Positions 1 through 7,357 of a stretch of 19,032 bases of DNA are shown here, piece by piece; position 1 is the stretch's first letter, and the number at the start of each line of letters is the position of its first letter. The notes under the pieces were generated by a model. It was not told where the DNA came from and ran no database searches. It saw only the letters and a list, made by a program, of their open reading frames with translations. Source of the stretch: UBA1738 sp045655325 (GTDB lineage: Bacteria; Bacillota; Clostridia; UBA1381); contig JAZOOY010000014.1 of NCBI GenBank assembly GCA_045655325.1, positions 1 through 19,032 of the forward strand, given 5' to 3'. Both the position numbers and the translations under genes were made by a program.

Positions 1-997
1 CTTTGTAGCCTACTGCACCTTTCTTTTCGCATACCTGTTTAATAACCTTGTATACATTACCAACGTCAGAATCTGAAAGCTCGTAGCCTAATACTGCAGC
101 TGCCTGAGCAATCTGGTCAATAGTGGAGTCAGAGTCAAGAAGAATCTTTTTGCCTTCGCTGATTGATTTGTTTGCTTCATAAGCATCATGGCTGATGCTT
201 GATAACATATCACCGATGCTTGCATGGATTTTGGTGTTGTTAAGCTTGATTTCTGCATTAAGCTGAGTGCCACAAGCGTTAATTGCATCAGAAATTTCAC
301 CGGTTAATAGAATGTCTTTACCTGCCATTGCACATTTAATGCCATCTGCGCCTTTTGAAATAACTGCAATCGCCGATGCAACACCCATATTTATACGATC
401 AGAAACCTGAACATATACAGGAACATTAACTGTCTCTTTAATCTTTGCAACTAAATCTGCAATCTGTTCGGGTGTAGAGACACCTGCATCATCACAAATA
501 GTTACAATACTTGCGCCACTTGCCTCTGCTTCTTTTACAGCATCAATAAGAAATTGAATATCCGCCCTTGTTGCATCAAGTGCAGAAAATTCTACATCTC
601 CGCAATATGTTTTAGCTTCTTTTATAAGCTCGGAGATTTTTTCAAGCATAACTCCCTGTTTTACATGATATGTATATTCCATCTGAATTGTTGAAACTGG
701 AAGTTCAACCTGAATGCGTGGCTTTTTCGCACCCTTAATGCACTCCCATACAGACGCAATATCTTCCTTGTTAAAGCCGACAGAAATTGAAAGAATTGCA
801 TTTTGAACATTCTGTGCAATGGTTTTATATATAATTGTATCTTCACGAAGATTCTTAATAATAGGTAATTCAATTGCATCTGCACCGATTGCATCTGCAC
901 AATTTGCGATTGCTGACTTTTCACGGAAAAGTAGTGAGACTGTGCGGTCCTCTGAAAGCTTTTTAAGCGTAATATCTGTAATATTGATTGTCCTCAT
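1..997 (-). CDS. LeuA/HMGL-like protein, divergent, 3' end outside window
   Basis: An open frame of 332 codons runs from ATG at 997 off the left edge without a stop. A GAAAGGGG ribosome binding site precedes the ATG. The protein aligns by eye with the TIM-barrel domain of 2-isopropylmalate/homocitrate synthases: PRIQVELPVSTIQMEY matches the family's PRIHVF..TSDIHMEY, DVEFSALDATRAD matches DVEFSAEDATRSD, and a GADGIK segment follows. Key residues differ. The family's DxTLRDGEQ start motif is DITLKKLSEDRT, so the catalytic Arg and second Asp are replaced by Lys. The metal-binding HxHND segment reads QVSDR. This suggests an inactive or repurposed barrel. A downstream stretch (about residues 290-325) resembles the LeuA linker region. 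It is preceded by a leucine-type T-box, which supports a leucine-related role. A true synthase is unlikely; the exact function is unknown. Confidence 0.75.
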   Translation of the reverse strand, partial: MRTINITDITLKKLSEDRTVSLLFREKSAIANCADAIGADAIELPIIKNLREDTIIYKTIAQNVQNAILSISVGFNKEDIASVWECIKGAKKPRIQVELPVSTIQMEYTYHVKQGVMLEKISELIKEAKTYCGDVEFSALDATRADIQFLIDAVKEAEASGASIVTICDDAGVSTPEQIADLVAKIKETVNVPVYVQVSDRINMGVASAIAVISKGADGIKCAMAGKDILLTGEISDAINACGTQLNAEIKLNNTKIHASIGDMLSSISHDAYEANKSISEGKKILLDSDSTIDQIAQAAAVLGYELSDSDVGNVYKVIKQVCEKKGAVGYK

Positions 998-1040
998 TTT
1001 TTGAAAACCCCTTTCAAAATTAAATTGTATTTTTACCGAC

Positions 1041-1315
1041 AAAAAAACGCTCCCGTCTCCTTGCTAGTTCAAAGAGACGAAAACGCTAAATTCATTGTTT
1101 CCGCGGTACCACTCTTTTTCATCCTAAAAGGATGCCCTTTAGATGCCAACACATCTCAACTCTATTACGGGAGTTCCCGTCTGCCCCTACTATTAGTTCA
1201 CGGTAGCCGCTCCGCGGTGAGTTCAACAAATCTCTCCCAATGTCTCGCAGCAACCGACATCTCTCTCAAGGCGAAAGTTTTTGTCTACTATTCCGCTTCT
1301 CAGCGTTTCAAATTA
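1041..1315 (-). promoter_or_regulatory. T-box leader, probable tRNA-Leu sensor (specifier CUC)
   Basis: On the minus strand this leader carries the hallmark T-box sequence GAGTGGTACCGCGG (about 1101-1114). It is followed by an intrinsic terminator: CGTCTCTTTG pairs with CAAGGAGACG, ending in a run of seven U at 1047-1041. The 5' arm of the terminator (CTCTTT) can instead pair with AAAGAG at the T-box, the usual antiterminator switch. Upstream are an AGTAGA element, an AGAGAG segment with a distal hairpin (ATGTC/GACAT), and an ACGGG-AACT-CCCGT hairpin followed by TAATAGAGTTGAG as in many clostridial T-boxes. The specifier position in the context GAA-CUC-ACC (CUC at 1221-1219) predicts leucine. 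The U-run ends 44 bases before the HMGL-like gene. T-box identity is near certain; the specifier assignment is a manual reading. Confidence 0.93.
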
Positions 1316-1321
1316 AAACTT

Positions 1322-1350
1322 ATTTTAACATATTAGTGTTTATTTGTCAA
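1322..1350 (-). promoter_or_regulatory. Sigma-A promoter of the T-box/HMGL unit
   Basis: Minus-strand TTGACA (1350-1345) and TAAAAT (1327-1322) are separated by exactly 17 bp. Transcription would start near 1315, just 5' of the small CGCT-GAGA-AGCG hairpin that opens the T-box leader. Confidence 0.85.
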
Positions 1351-1435
1351 TATGTTTTTAAAATATTTTTATTTTAATACAAAATTTCATTTCCCATTAT
1401 TATTATGTATTTCGTCAGTTTTTCGACAAAAAGTA

Positions 1436-1464
1436 TTGACTTTCTATGTGTTTTTATATATACT
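1436..1464 (+). promoter_or_regulatory. Sigma-A promoter of the aryl-acid operon
   Basis: TTGACT (1436-1441) and TATACT (1459-1464) are separated by 17 bp. The predicted transcript starts near 1471, leaving a leader of about 130 nt before the first operon gene at 1602. The promoter diverges from the T-box promoter; the roughly 85 bp between the two -35 boxes is AT-rich with no operator I can recognise. Confidence 0.85.
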
Positions 1465-1489
1465 AATAGGTAAGTATTTTTTGATACAT

Positions 1490-1546
1490 ATGCAAAATTT
1501 CGCAAATTCCCACGGCAGTATCGCGGATTTTTTCGCCCTCTGTTAG
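1490..1546 (+). CDS. Possible 18-aa leader peptide with Phe-Phe
   Basis: A short frame in the leader of the aryl-acid operon encodes MQNFANSHGSIADFFALC. Its TAG stop lies in the loop of the leader terminator. The tandem Phe codons (1529-1534) end two bases before the 5' arm of the terminator, so a ribosome stalled there would cover that arm. The weakness is that no convincing ribosome binding site precedes the ATG: only AGG sits near the predicted transcription start. It may be chance; it is listed because of its position and its Phe content ahead of genes for phenyl-compound metabolism. Confidence 0.25.
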   Translation: MQNFANSHGSIADFFALC

Positions 1547-1563
1547 TTGCAGAGGATTTTTTT
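1537..1563 (+). terminator. Intrinsic terminator in operon leader (candidate attenuator)
   Basis: CCTCTG (1537-1542) and CAGAGG (1550-1555) form a six-pair stem with a seven-base loop, followed by A and seven T (1557-1563). No plus-strand gene lies upstream, and the hairpin sits between the operon promoter and its first gene, so it would act on the operon's own transcript. Possible competing pairings are GGCAG (1514-1518) with CTGTT (1540-1544), and GCAGTA (1515-1520) with TACTGC (1571-1576). Confidence 0.7.
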
Positions 1564-1601
1564 ATTATTTTACTGCGTATTTATGTTAAAGGAGAAATAA
1601 A

Positions 1602-3242
1602 ATGCCTATTACAGAAATTCTTAAGAAAAATTCAGACTTCTACCCTAACGATGTTGCATTGGTAGAAATCAACCCAAAGCTTGAAAATCAAACTCGCACA
1701 ACTTGGCGTGAATATTCTCTTATCGAGGCAAAACCACACGGCGACTATAAAGAAGAAATTACTTGGAGCGACTTTAATAAAAAAGCTAACAGATTTGCAA
1801 ATCTATTGCTTTCAAGAGGAATTAAAAAAGGCGACAAGGTTGCCATTCTTCTTATGAACTGCATTGAGTGGCTTCCAATTTACTTTGGTATTTTGAAGAC
1901 AGGAGCTTTAGCTGTTCCGCTAAACTACAGATATACAGCAGATGAAATCAAGTATTGCTTAAAGCTTTCAGATTCTGATGCAATCATCTTTGGACCTGAA
2001 TTTACAGGACGTATCGAGGAAATTTGCGACAGATCTCCAAAGGTTAAAATGTGGCTTTATGCAGGCGAAGATTGTCCTTCATTTGCAGAAAGTTATGACA
2101 GATTAGTTACATACTGTTCTTCTCATGCTCCTGACATTAAGCTGACTGATGAGGACGAGGCAGCTATCTACTTCTCTTCAGGTACAACTGGATTCCCAAA
2201 GGCTATTATACATAATCACGAAAGCCTTATGCATGCTGCAATGACAGAGCAAAACCACCATTCACAGACAAAGGAAGACGTGTTCCTATGCATTCCGCCA
2301 CTTTATCACACAGGCGCAAAAATGCACTGGTTTGGTAGTTTTTTAGTTGGCGGTAAGGCTGTTCTTTTAAAGGGTGTTAAGCCTGAATGGATTCTAAAGG
2401 CAGTTTCAGAAGAAAAATGTACAATCGTATGGCTATTGGTACCTTGGGCACAGGAAATTCTTGATGCAATAGATTCAGGTGATATTGATTTATCACAATA
2501 CAAACTTGACCAGTGGAGACTTATGCACATTGGTGCACAGCCTGTACCACCAAGTTTGATTAACCGCTGGAGAAAAATCTTCCCCAACCATCAGTACGAT
2601 ACAAACTACGGTCTTTCAGAATCAATCGGACCTGGTTGTGTTCACCTTGGTGTTGAAAATATCCATAAGGTTGGTGCTATTGGTAAGGCAGGATACGGCT
2701 GGCAGACAAAGATAGTTGACGAAAACAGAAACGAAGTAGCCCGTGGCGAAGTTGGTGAACTTGCAGTAAAAGGCCCTGGCGTTATGAACTGCTACTATAA
2801 AGACGACAAAGCAACCGATGAAGTTTTAGCAGACGGTTGGCTATTTACAGGAGATATGGCTCAGGAAGATGAAGATGGATTTATTTTCTTGGTTGACCGT
2901 AAGAAAGACGTTATTATTTCAGGCGGTGAAAACCTCTACCCTGTTCAGATTGAAGATTTCCTTCGTAAGAATGATAAAATCAAAGACGTTGCAGTAATCG
3001 GTCTTCCTGATGCAAGGCTTGGTGAAATTGCAGCAGCAATTATTGAAGTCAAGCCAGGTATGACACTAACAGAAGATGAACTTGAAGACTTCTGCTATGA
3101 CCTTCCACGTTATAAGCGTCCAAGAAAGGTTATTTTTGCAGACGTTCCAAGAAATCCTACCGGGAAAATTGAGAAACCAAAACTTCGTGAAATGTATGGA
3201 GTTAAATCCGTTGTTGCTCACGAAAATGAAATAGGAAGATAA
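1602..3242 (+). CDS. AMP-forming acyl/aryl-CoA ligase
   Basis: This 546-residue protein belongs to the ANL (acyl-CoA synthetase) superfamily and should activate a carboxylic acid with ATP and CoA, releasing AMP and pyrophosphate. The phosphate-binding motif YFSSGTTGFPK is near residues 188-198. The hinge and CoA-site region GWLFTGD...VDRKKDVIISGGENLYPVQIED lies at about 410-455. The C-terminal catalytic lysine is K522 in PTGKIEK. The N-terminus carries an extra segment (about residues 28-52) before the usual TWSDFN start of the fold. The start is ATG after AAAGGAG. It is the first gene of the operon, 21 bases before iorA. An aryl-acetate or other aryl acid is the likeliest substrate from context, but the sequence does not fix it; a medium- or branched-chain acid is also possible. 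Confidence 0.88.
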   Translation: MPITEILKKNSDFYPNDVALVEINPKLENQTRTTWREYSLIEAKPHGDYKEEITWSDFNKKANRFANLLLSRGIKKGDKVAILLMNCIEWLPIYFGILKTGALAVPLNYRYTADEIKYCLKLSDSDAIIFGPEFTGRIEEICDRSPKVKMWLYAGEDCPSFAESYDRLVTYCSSHAPDIKLTDEDEAAIYFSSGTTGFPKAIIHNHESLMHAAMTEQNHHSQTKEDVFLCIPPLYHTGAKMHWFGSFLVGGKAVLLKGVKPEWILKAVSEEKCTIVWLLVPWAQEILDAIDSGDIDLSQYKLDQWRLMHIGAQPVPPSLINRWRKIFPNHQYDTNYGLSESIGPGCVHLGVENIHKVGAIGKAGYGWQTKIVDENRNEVARGEVGELAVKGPGVMNCYYKDDKATDEVLADGWLFTGDMAQEDEDGFIFLVDRKKDVIISGGENLYPVQIEDFLRKNDKIKDVAVIGLPDARLGEIAAAIIEVKPGMTLTEDELEDFCYDLPRYKRPRKVIFADVPRNPTGKIEKPKLREMYGVKSVVAHENEIGR

Positions 3243-3263
3243 TAGCAAAGGAGAGAAAAAGCT

Positions 3264-5000
3264 ATGAAAAAACTTTTATTAGGAAACGCAGCAGTTGCGC
3301 AGGGTGCTTATGAAGCCGGCGTACGTGTAGTTGCTTCCTACCCTGGTACACCAAGTACTGAAATCACTGAAAATATAGTTAAATATGACGAGATTTACGC
3401 TGAATGGTCACCAAATGAAAAGGTTGCTGCAGAAGTTGCAATCGGTGCATCAATCGGTGGTGCTCGTGCTATGTCTTGTATGAAGCACGTTGGTCTTAAC
3501 GTTATGGCTGACCCTGTTTTTACAGTAAGCTATACTGGCGTTAACGGTGGTCTTGTTTTCTGTGTTGCAGATGACCCAGGCATGCACTCATCACAAAACG
3601 AACAGGACTCACGTCACTATGCAAAGGCTTCAAAAATCACTATGCTTGAGCCGGCAAACTCACAGGAATGTAAAGAATATACACGCCTTGCATTTGATTT
3701 ATCAGAAGAATTTGATACACCTGTATTTATTCGTCTTTCAACACGTATTTCTCACTCACAGAGCCTTGTTGAAATGGGTGAACGTGCTGATACTCCTCTT
3801 AAGGAATATGAAAAGAATATAGGCAAGTATGTTATGATGCCTGCAAATGCTGTAAAACGCCACGTTGTTGTGGAAGACAGAATTAAAAAGCTTACAGAAT
3901 TTGCGGAAAACTCAAACTTTAATACTGTTGAGATGAACGACACAAAAATCGGTGTTATTACATCAGGTATTTCATATATGTATGCAAAGGAAGCACTTGG
4001 TGATAATGCGAGCTACTTAAAACTTGGTATGGTCTACCCTCTTCCTGAAAAACTTATCCGTGATTTTGCAGAAAAAGTTGATAAGGTTTATGTTATCGAA
4101 GAACTTGACCCAATAATTGAACAGCACTGCAAAGCACTAGGTGTTGAAGTTATTGGAAAGGAAATTTTCACTCTGCTTGGTGAATATACTCCTACTATGA
4201 TCAGAAGTGCAATTCTTGGTACTACCCCACCTGAATCTTGCGAAATCGAAGAAACAATTCCTGCAAGACCACCGGTGCTATGTCCTGGTTGCCCACACAG
4301 AGGTGTTTTCTACGTACTTAAGAAATTAGGTCTTGTTGTTTCAGGTGACATTGGTTGTTATACACTAGGTGCTATTCCACCTCTTGCAAGCGTTGATACA
4401 ACAATCTGTATGGGTGCTTCAGTATCTGCAGCGCTTGGTATGGCAAAAGCAAGAGGTGATGAGTTTAATAAAAAGCTTGTAAGCGTAATCGGTGATTCAA
4501 CCTTTATGCATTCAGGCATTACAGGTCTTATCGACATTGTATATAACAAAGGAAACAACACTGTTATTATACTTGATAACTCAATTACAGGTATGACAGG
4601 TCACCAGGATAACCCTACAACAGGTTATACAATCCGTGGCAAAGAAACAAAGCAGGTTAACCTATTAACACTTTGTAAGGCTGTTGGAATTGAACACGTA
4701 ACAGTTGCTGACCCATTTGATATTAAGAACTTTGAAAAGATTGTTAAGGAAGAAACAAACCGTGAAGAACCATCTGTAATTATCGCTCAGCGCCCTTGTG
4801 CACTTCTTAAAACGGTTAACTACAAAGGTCACTGCACAGTTACAGAAAACTGCAAAAAGTGTAAAATGTGTATGAAACTCGGCTGTCCTGCGATTTCAGA
4901 AACAGCAGATGGAAGTATTAAGATTGACCTTACACAATGTAACGGTTGCGGACTATGTATAAACGTATGTCCGTTTGATGCAATTAAAAAGGAGGACTAA
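3264..5000 (+). CDS. iorA: Indolepyruvate:ferredoxin oxidoreductase, alpha subunit
   Basis: The large subunit (578 aa) of the thiamine-diphosphate enzyme that converts aryl-pyruvates (indolepyruvate, phenylpyruvate, hydroxyphenylpyruvate) plus CoA to aryl-acetyl-CoA and CO2 with ferredoxin reduction. The N-terminal pyrimidine-binding domain begins LLLGNAAVAQGAYEAGV with the YPGTPSTEI motif. The CPGCPHRG motif is near residue 340, GDIGCYTLG near 361, and the ThDP/Mg2+ site GDSTFMHSG...DN at about 410-440. The C-terminus (about 530-570) holds two [4Fe-4S] ferredoxin-like clusters, CxxCxxCxxxxCP and CxxCxxCxxxCP. Length and order match the family. A ribosome binding site AAAGGAGAG precedes the ATG. 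It is followed after three bases by iorB. The reaction is reversible in principle, so direction depends on ferredoxin potential. Confidence 0.96.
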   Translation: MKKLLLGNAAVAQGAYEAGVRVVASYPGTPSTEITENIVKYDEIYAEWSPNEKVAAEVAIGASIGGARAMSCMKHVGLNVMADPVFTVSYTGVNGGLVFCVADDPGMHSSQNEQDSRHYAKASKITMLEPANSQECKEYTRLAFDLSEEFDTPVFIRLSTRISHSQSLVEMGERADTPLKEYEKNIGKYVMMPANAVKRHVVVEDRIKKLTEFAENSNFNTVEMNDTKIGVITSGISYMYAKEALGDNASYLKLGMVYPLPEKLIRDFAEKVDKVYVIEELDPIIEQHCKALGVEVIGKEIFTLLGEYTPTMIRSAILGTTPPESCEIEETIPARPPVLCPGCPHRGVFYVLKKLGLVVSGDIGCYTLGAIPPLASVDTTICMGASVSAALGMAKARGDEFNKKLVSVIGDSTFMHSGITGLIDIVYNKGNNTVIILDNSITGMTGHQDNPTTGYTIRGKETKQVNLLTLCKAVGIEHVTVADPFDIKNFEKIVKEETNREEPSVIIAQRPCALLKTVNYKGHCTVTENCKKCKMCMKLGCPAISETADGSIKIDLTQCNGCGLCINVCPFDAIKKED

Positions 5001-5003
5001 CAA

Positions 5004-5570
5004 ATGACCAAGAAAATTATGATAGTTGGCGTAGGCGGTCAGGGAACTCTTCTTGCTAGCCGTATATTGGGTAATACAGTTATAAACGAAGGTTATGACG
5101 TTAAGGTTTCAGAGGTTCACGGTATGAGCCAGAGAGGCGGTAGCGTTGTTACATACGTAAAATATGGTGATGAGGTATACTCTCCTATCATCGACAAAGG
5201 TGAAGCAGATATTATCCTTGCATTTGAAATGCTTGAAGCATATCGTGCTATGCCTTTCCTAAAAAAAGGCGGAAAGCTTATTGTTAATACGCAGGAAATT
5301 GATCCAATGCCTGTAATTACAGGTGCTATGGAATACCCTGAAAATATTGCTGATAAACTTAAAGAAAAATTAGATGTTACTCTAGTTGACGCTCTTTCAC
5401 TTGCTGAAAAAGCAGGAAACTTTAAAGCCGTTAACGTGGTTTTAATTGGTGTTATGGCAAAAAGTACTGACATCGCATACGAAAAATGGATTGAAACAAT
5501 TAAAACAACTGTTCCTCCAAAATTTTTGGACATTAATTTAGAGGCATTTAACTTAGGCTATAATTTATAG
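5004..5570 (+). CDS. iorB: Indolepyruvate:ferredoxin oxidoreductase, beta subunit
   Basis: The 188-residue small subunit of the same oxidoreductase, of the POR gamma-like fold. The N-terminal GVGGQGTLLASRIL motif (about residues 8-21) and the EVHGMSQRGGSV segment (about 38-49) are typical of 2-oxoacid:ferredoxin oxidoreductase gamma/IorB domains. The ribosome binding site AAGGAGG overlaps the last codons and stop of iorA, so the two subunits are probably translationally coupled, as expected for a stoichiometric complex. Confidence 0.95.
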   Translation: MTKKIMIVGVGGQGTLLASRILGNTVINEGYDVKVSEVHGMSQRGGSVVTYVKYGDEVYSPIIDKGEADIILAFEMLEAYRAMPFLKKGGKLIVNTQEIDPMPVITGAMEYPENIADKLKEKLDVTLVDALSLAEKAGNFKAVNVVLIGVMAKSTDIAYEKWIETIKTTVPPKFLDINLEAFNLGYNL

Positions 5571-5583
5571 GAGGCGATTTAAA

Positions 5584-6885
5584 ATGGCAATGTGGCAACC
5601 TGAAATAGAAACAATGCCAAGAGAAGAGCTACGCAAGCTTCAAAGTGAAAGACTAGTGTGGCAAGTAAAAAGAATGTATGAAAACGTTGAACTATTCCGC
5701 AAGAGAATGGATGAATTGGGACTTACTCCTGATGATATAAAGTCAGTTGATGACCTTTCAAAATTACCTTTTTCATACAAACAAGACCTTAGAGATTATT
5801 ATCCTTATGGCCTATTTGCAGTACCAATGACTGATATTGTACGTGTTCACGCATCAAGCGGTACAACAGGAAAGAAAATCGTTGTTGGTTACACTCAGAA
5901 CGACCTTGATAAGTGGGATGATGGCGTTGCAAGAATGATGGCAGCAATCGGTCTGGGAAAGGATGACTTTGTTCAGATTTCTTACGGATATGGATTGTTT
6001 ACAGGCGGTCTTGGTGCCCACGGTGGTGCTACAAGACTTGGTGCTACTGTTATCCCTATTTCTTCAGGAAACACTCACAATCAAATTCAGACAATGGTAG
6101 ACTTTGGTTCAACAGCTCTTTGCTGTACCCCGTCTTATGCTTTATATTTAGCAGAAGCTATTGAAGAAGAAGGTGTAAAAGACCAACTTAAGCTAAAAGC
6201 CGGCATTTTTGGTGCAGAGCCTTGGACAGAAGAAATGCGTCACGCTATTGAAGAAAAATTAGGACTTAAGGCTTACGATATTTACGGATTATCTGAAATT
6301 ATGGGTCCTGGCGTTGCTTGCGAATGTGAGCATCAGTGCGGTATGCACGTTTGGGAAGATATGTTTATTCCTGAAATCATCGACCCTGACACCTGCGAGG
6401 TTCTTCCTTACGGCGAACAAGGTGAGCTTGTATTTACTACAATTACAAAAGAGGGCTTCCCTCTTATCCGTTACAGAACTCGTGATATTTGTCAGTTGAT
6501 TCCGGAACCATGTAAGTGTGGCAGAACTCACATTCGTATGAAGAAGCCTTGTGGCAGAAGTGACGATATGCTTATCATCCGAGGTGTAAACGTATTCCCA
6601 TCACAGATTGAAGAAGTTTTGATGAGTGTTGGTGGAGATGTTACTCCAAACTATCAGATTGTAGTTGACAGAGTTAATAACACAGACACATTTGACGTTA
6701 ACGTTGAAATGAGCGAACATTTGTTTACTGACGACGTTAAGTCTATTGAAATTCTTGAAAGAACTATTACCGAAAAACTACGTGATGTTTTAGGAATTGG
6801 TGCAAAAGTGCATCTTGTTAACCCTAAATCCATCCAGCGTAGCGAAGGTAAGGCAAAACGTGTAATTGATAACAGAAAAATGTAA
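5584..6885 (+). CDS. paaK: Phenylacetate-CoA ligase (PaaK family)
   Basis: A 433-residue ATP-dependent, AMP-forming ligase joining phenylacetate or a related aryl-acetate to CoA; cytosolic. The N-terminus ETMPREELRKLQSERL and the segment PFSYKQDLRDYYPYGLFAVP are PaaK hallmarks. The adenylate-binding motif ASSGTTGK is at about 90-97. The C-terminal domain starts at GRSDDMLIIRGVNVFPSQIEEVL (about 324-346), and the catalytic lysine is probably K423 in SEGKAKRV. Two cysteine groups, CECEHQC and CKCGRTH, could bind a metal (inference). The start is ATG at 5584 after TAGGAGG; a second ATG two codons later is possible. It lies 13 bases after iorB and 12 before the ACT gene. With iorAB it links aryl-pyruvate, aryl-acetyl-CoA and aryl-acetate. 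Confidence 0.94.
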   Translation: MAMWQPEIETMPREELRKLQSERLVWQVKRMYENVELFRKRMDELGLTPDDIKSVDDLSKLPFSYKQDLRDYYPYGLFAVPMTDIVRVHASSGTTGKKIVVGYTQNDLDKWDDGVARMMAAIGLGKDDFVQISYGYGLFTGGLGAHGGATRLGATVIPISSGNTHNQIQTMVDFGSTALCCTPSYALYLAEAIEEEGVKDQLKLKAGIFGAEPWTEEMRHAIEEKLGLKAYDIYGLSEIMGPGVACECEHQCGMHVWEDMFIPEIIDPDTCEVLPYGEQGELVFTTITKEGFPLIRYRTRDICQLIPEPCKCGRTHIRMKKPCGRSDDMLIIRGVNVFPSQIEEVLMSVGGDVTPNYQIVVDRVNNTDTFDVNVEMSEHLFTDDVKSIEILERTITEKLRDVLGIGAKVHLVNPKSIQRSEGKAKRVIDNRKM

Positions 6886-6897
6886 AGGAGCGATATT

Positions 6898-7329
6898 ATG
6901 TTAGTTAAACAGCTTTCAGTTTTTATTGAAAATAAACCAGGCAGACTTGCGCCAATCATTGACGCACTTGGAAAAAATGACATTGATATCAGCGCACTTT
7001 CTCTTGCTGACACATCAGAATACGGAATAATAAGAATTATCGTAAATAACCCTGACAAGGCTAAAGAAGTCTTGAGAGAACTTGGTGTTGTTGTAAAGAT
7101 TACTGAAGTTTTAACAGTTGCTATGGACGATACTCCGGGTGGTCTTTCAAAGATTTTAGATATTTTTGTAAAGAATGACGTTAATGTGGACTATATGTAT
7201 GCTTTCGTTGGTACTGTAACCAACAAGGCGCTTATGGTTGTTAAGGTTTCTGACCCGGCTCTTGCCGTTTCTGTGCTTGATAAAGCCGGAATCAGCACAG
7301 CCGACGCAAAGGACATTTACAGATTATAA
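6898..7329 (+). CDS. Tandem ACT-domain protein
   Basis: A 143-residue stand-alone protein made of two ACT domains: about residues 4-66 (QLSVFIENKPGRLAPIIDAL) and 70-140 (VAMDDTPGGLSKILDIFVKN). Both carry the strand-turn-helix with Pro-Gly where ACT domains bind amino acids. No catalytic or DNA-binding domain is attached. It is the last gene of the aryl-acid operon, directly after paaK, so an aromatic amino acid or derivative is a reasonable ligand. Whether it regulates the enzymes or something else is not visible. A ribosome binding site AAAGGAG precedes the ATG, and a strong terminator follows the stop. Confidence 0.92.
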   Translation: MLVKQLSVFIENKPGRLAPIIDALGKNDIDISALSLADTSEYGIIRIIVNNPDKAKEVLRELGVVVKITEVLTVAMDDTPGGLSKILDIFVKNDVNVDYMYAFVGTVTNKALMVVKVSDPALAVSVLDKAGISTADAKDIYRL

Positions 7330-7357
7330 AAAAAGGAGCTTTTTGCTCCTTTTTTTA
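7328..7357. terminator. Bidirectional terminator between ACT gene and araC
   Basis: AAAAGGAGC and GCTCCTTTT form a hairpin around a five-T loop, flanked by A and T runs on either side, so it can stop transcripts from both directions. It overlaps the stop of the ACT gene and the TAA stop of the convergent AraC-family gene. Confidence 0.9.

Noticed and set aside
866..900. Imperfect tandem 15-bp repeat inside the LeuA-like gene
   Set aside because: It encodes ADAIGADAI in frame with normal barrel spacing; too short to be a meaningful repeat element.
1001..1336. Plus-strand open frame of 111 codons across the T-box
   Set aside because: The region is an RNA regulatory leader on the minus strand; the plus frame has no ribosome binding site and its sequence follows from RNA hairpins.
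1583..1600. Five-codon frame (MLKEK) overlapping the ribosome binding site of the first operon gene
   Set aside because: No ribosome binding site of its own; most likely a chance ATG in an AT-rich leader.
5117..5533. Open frame of 138 codons on minus, antisense to iorB
   Set aside because: Mirror of a highly conserved gene, with no start signals and no recognisable protein.
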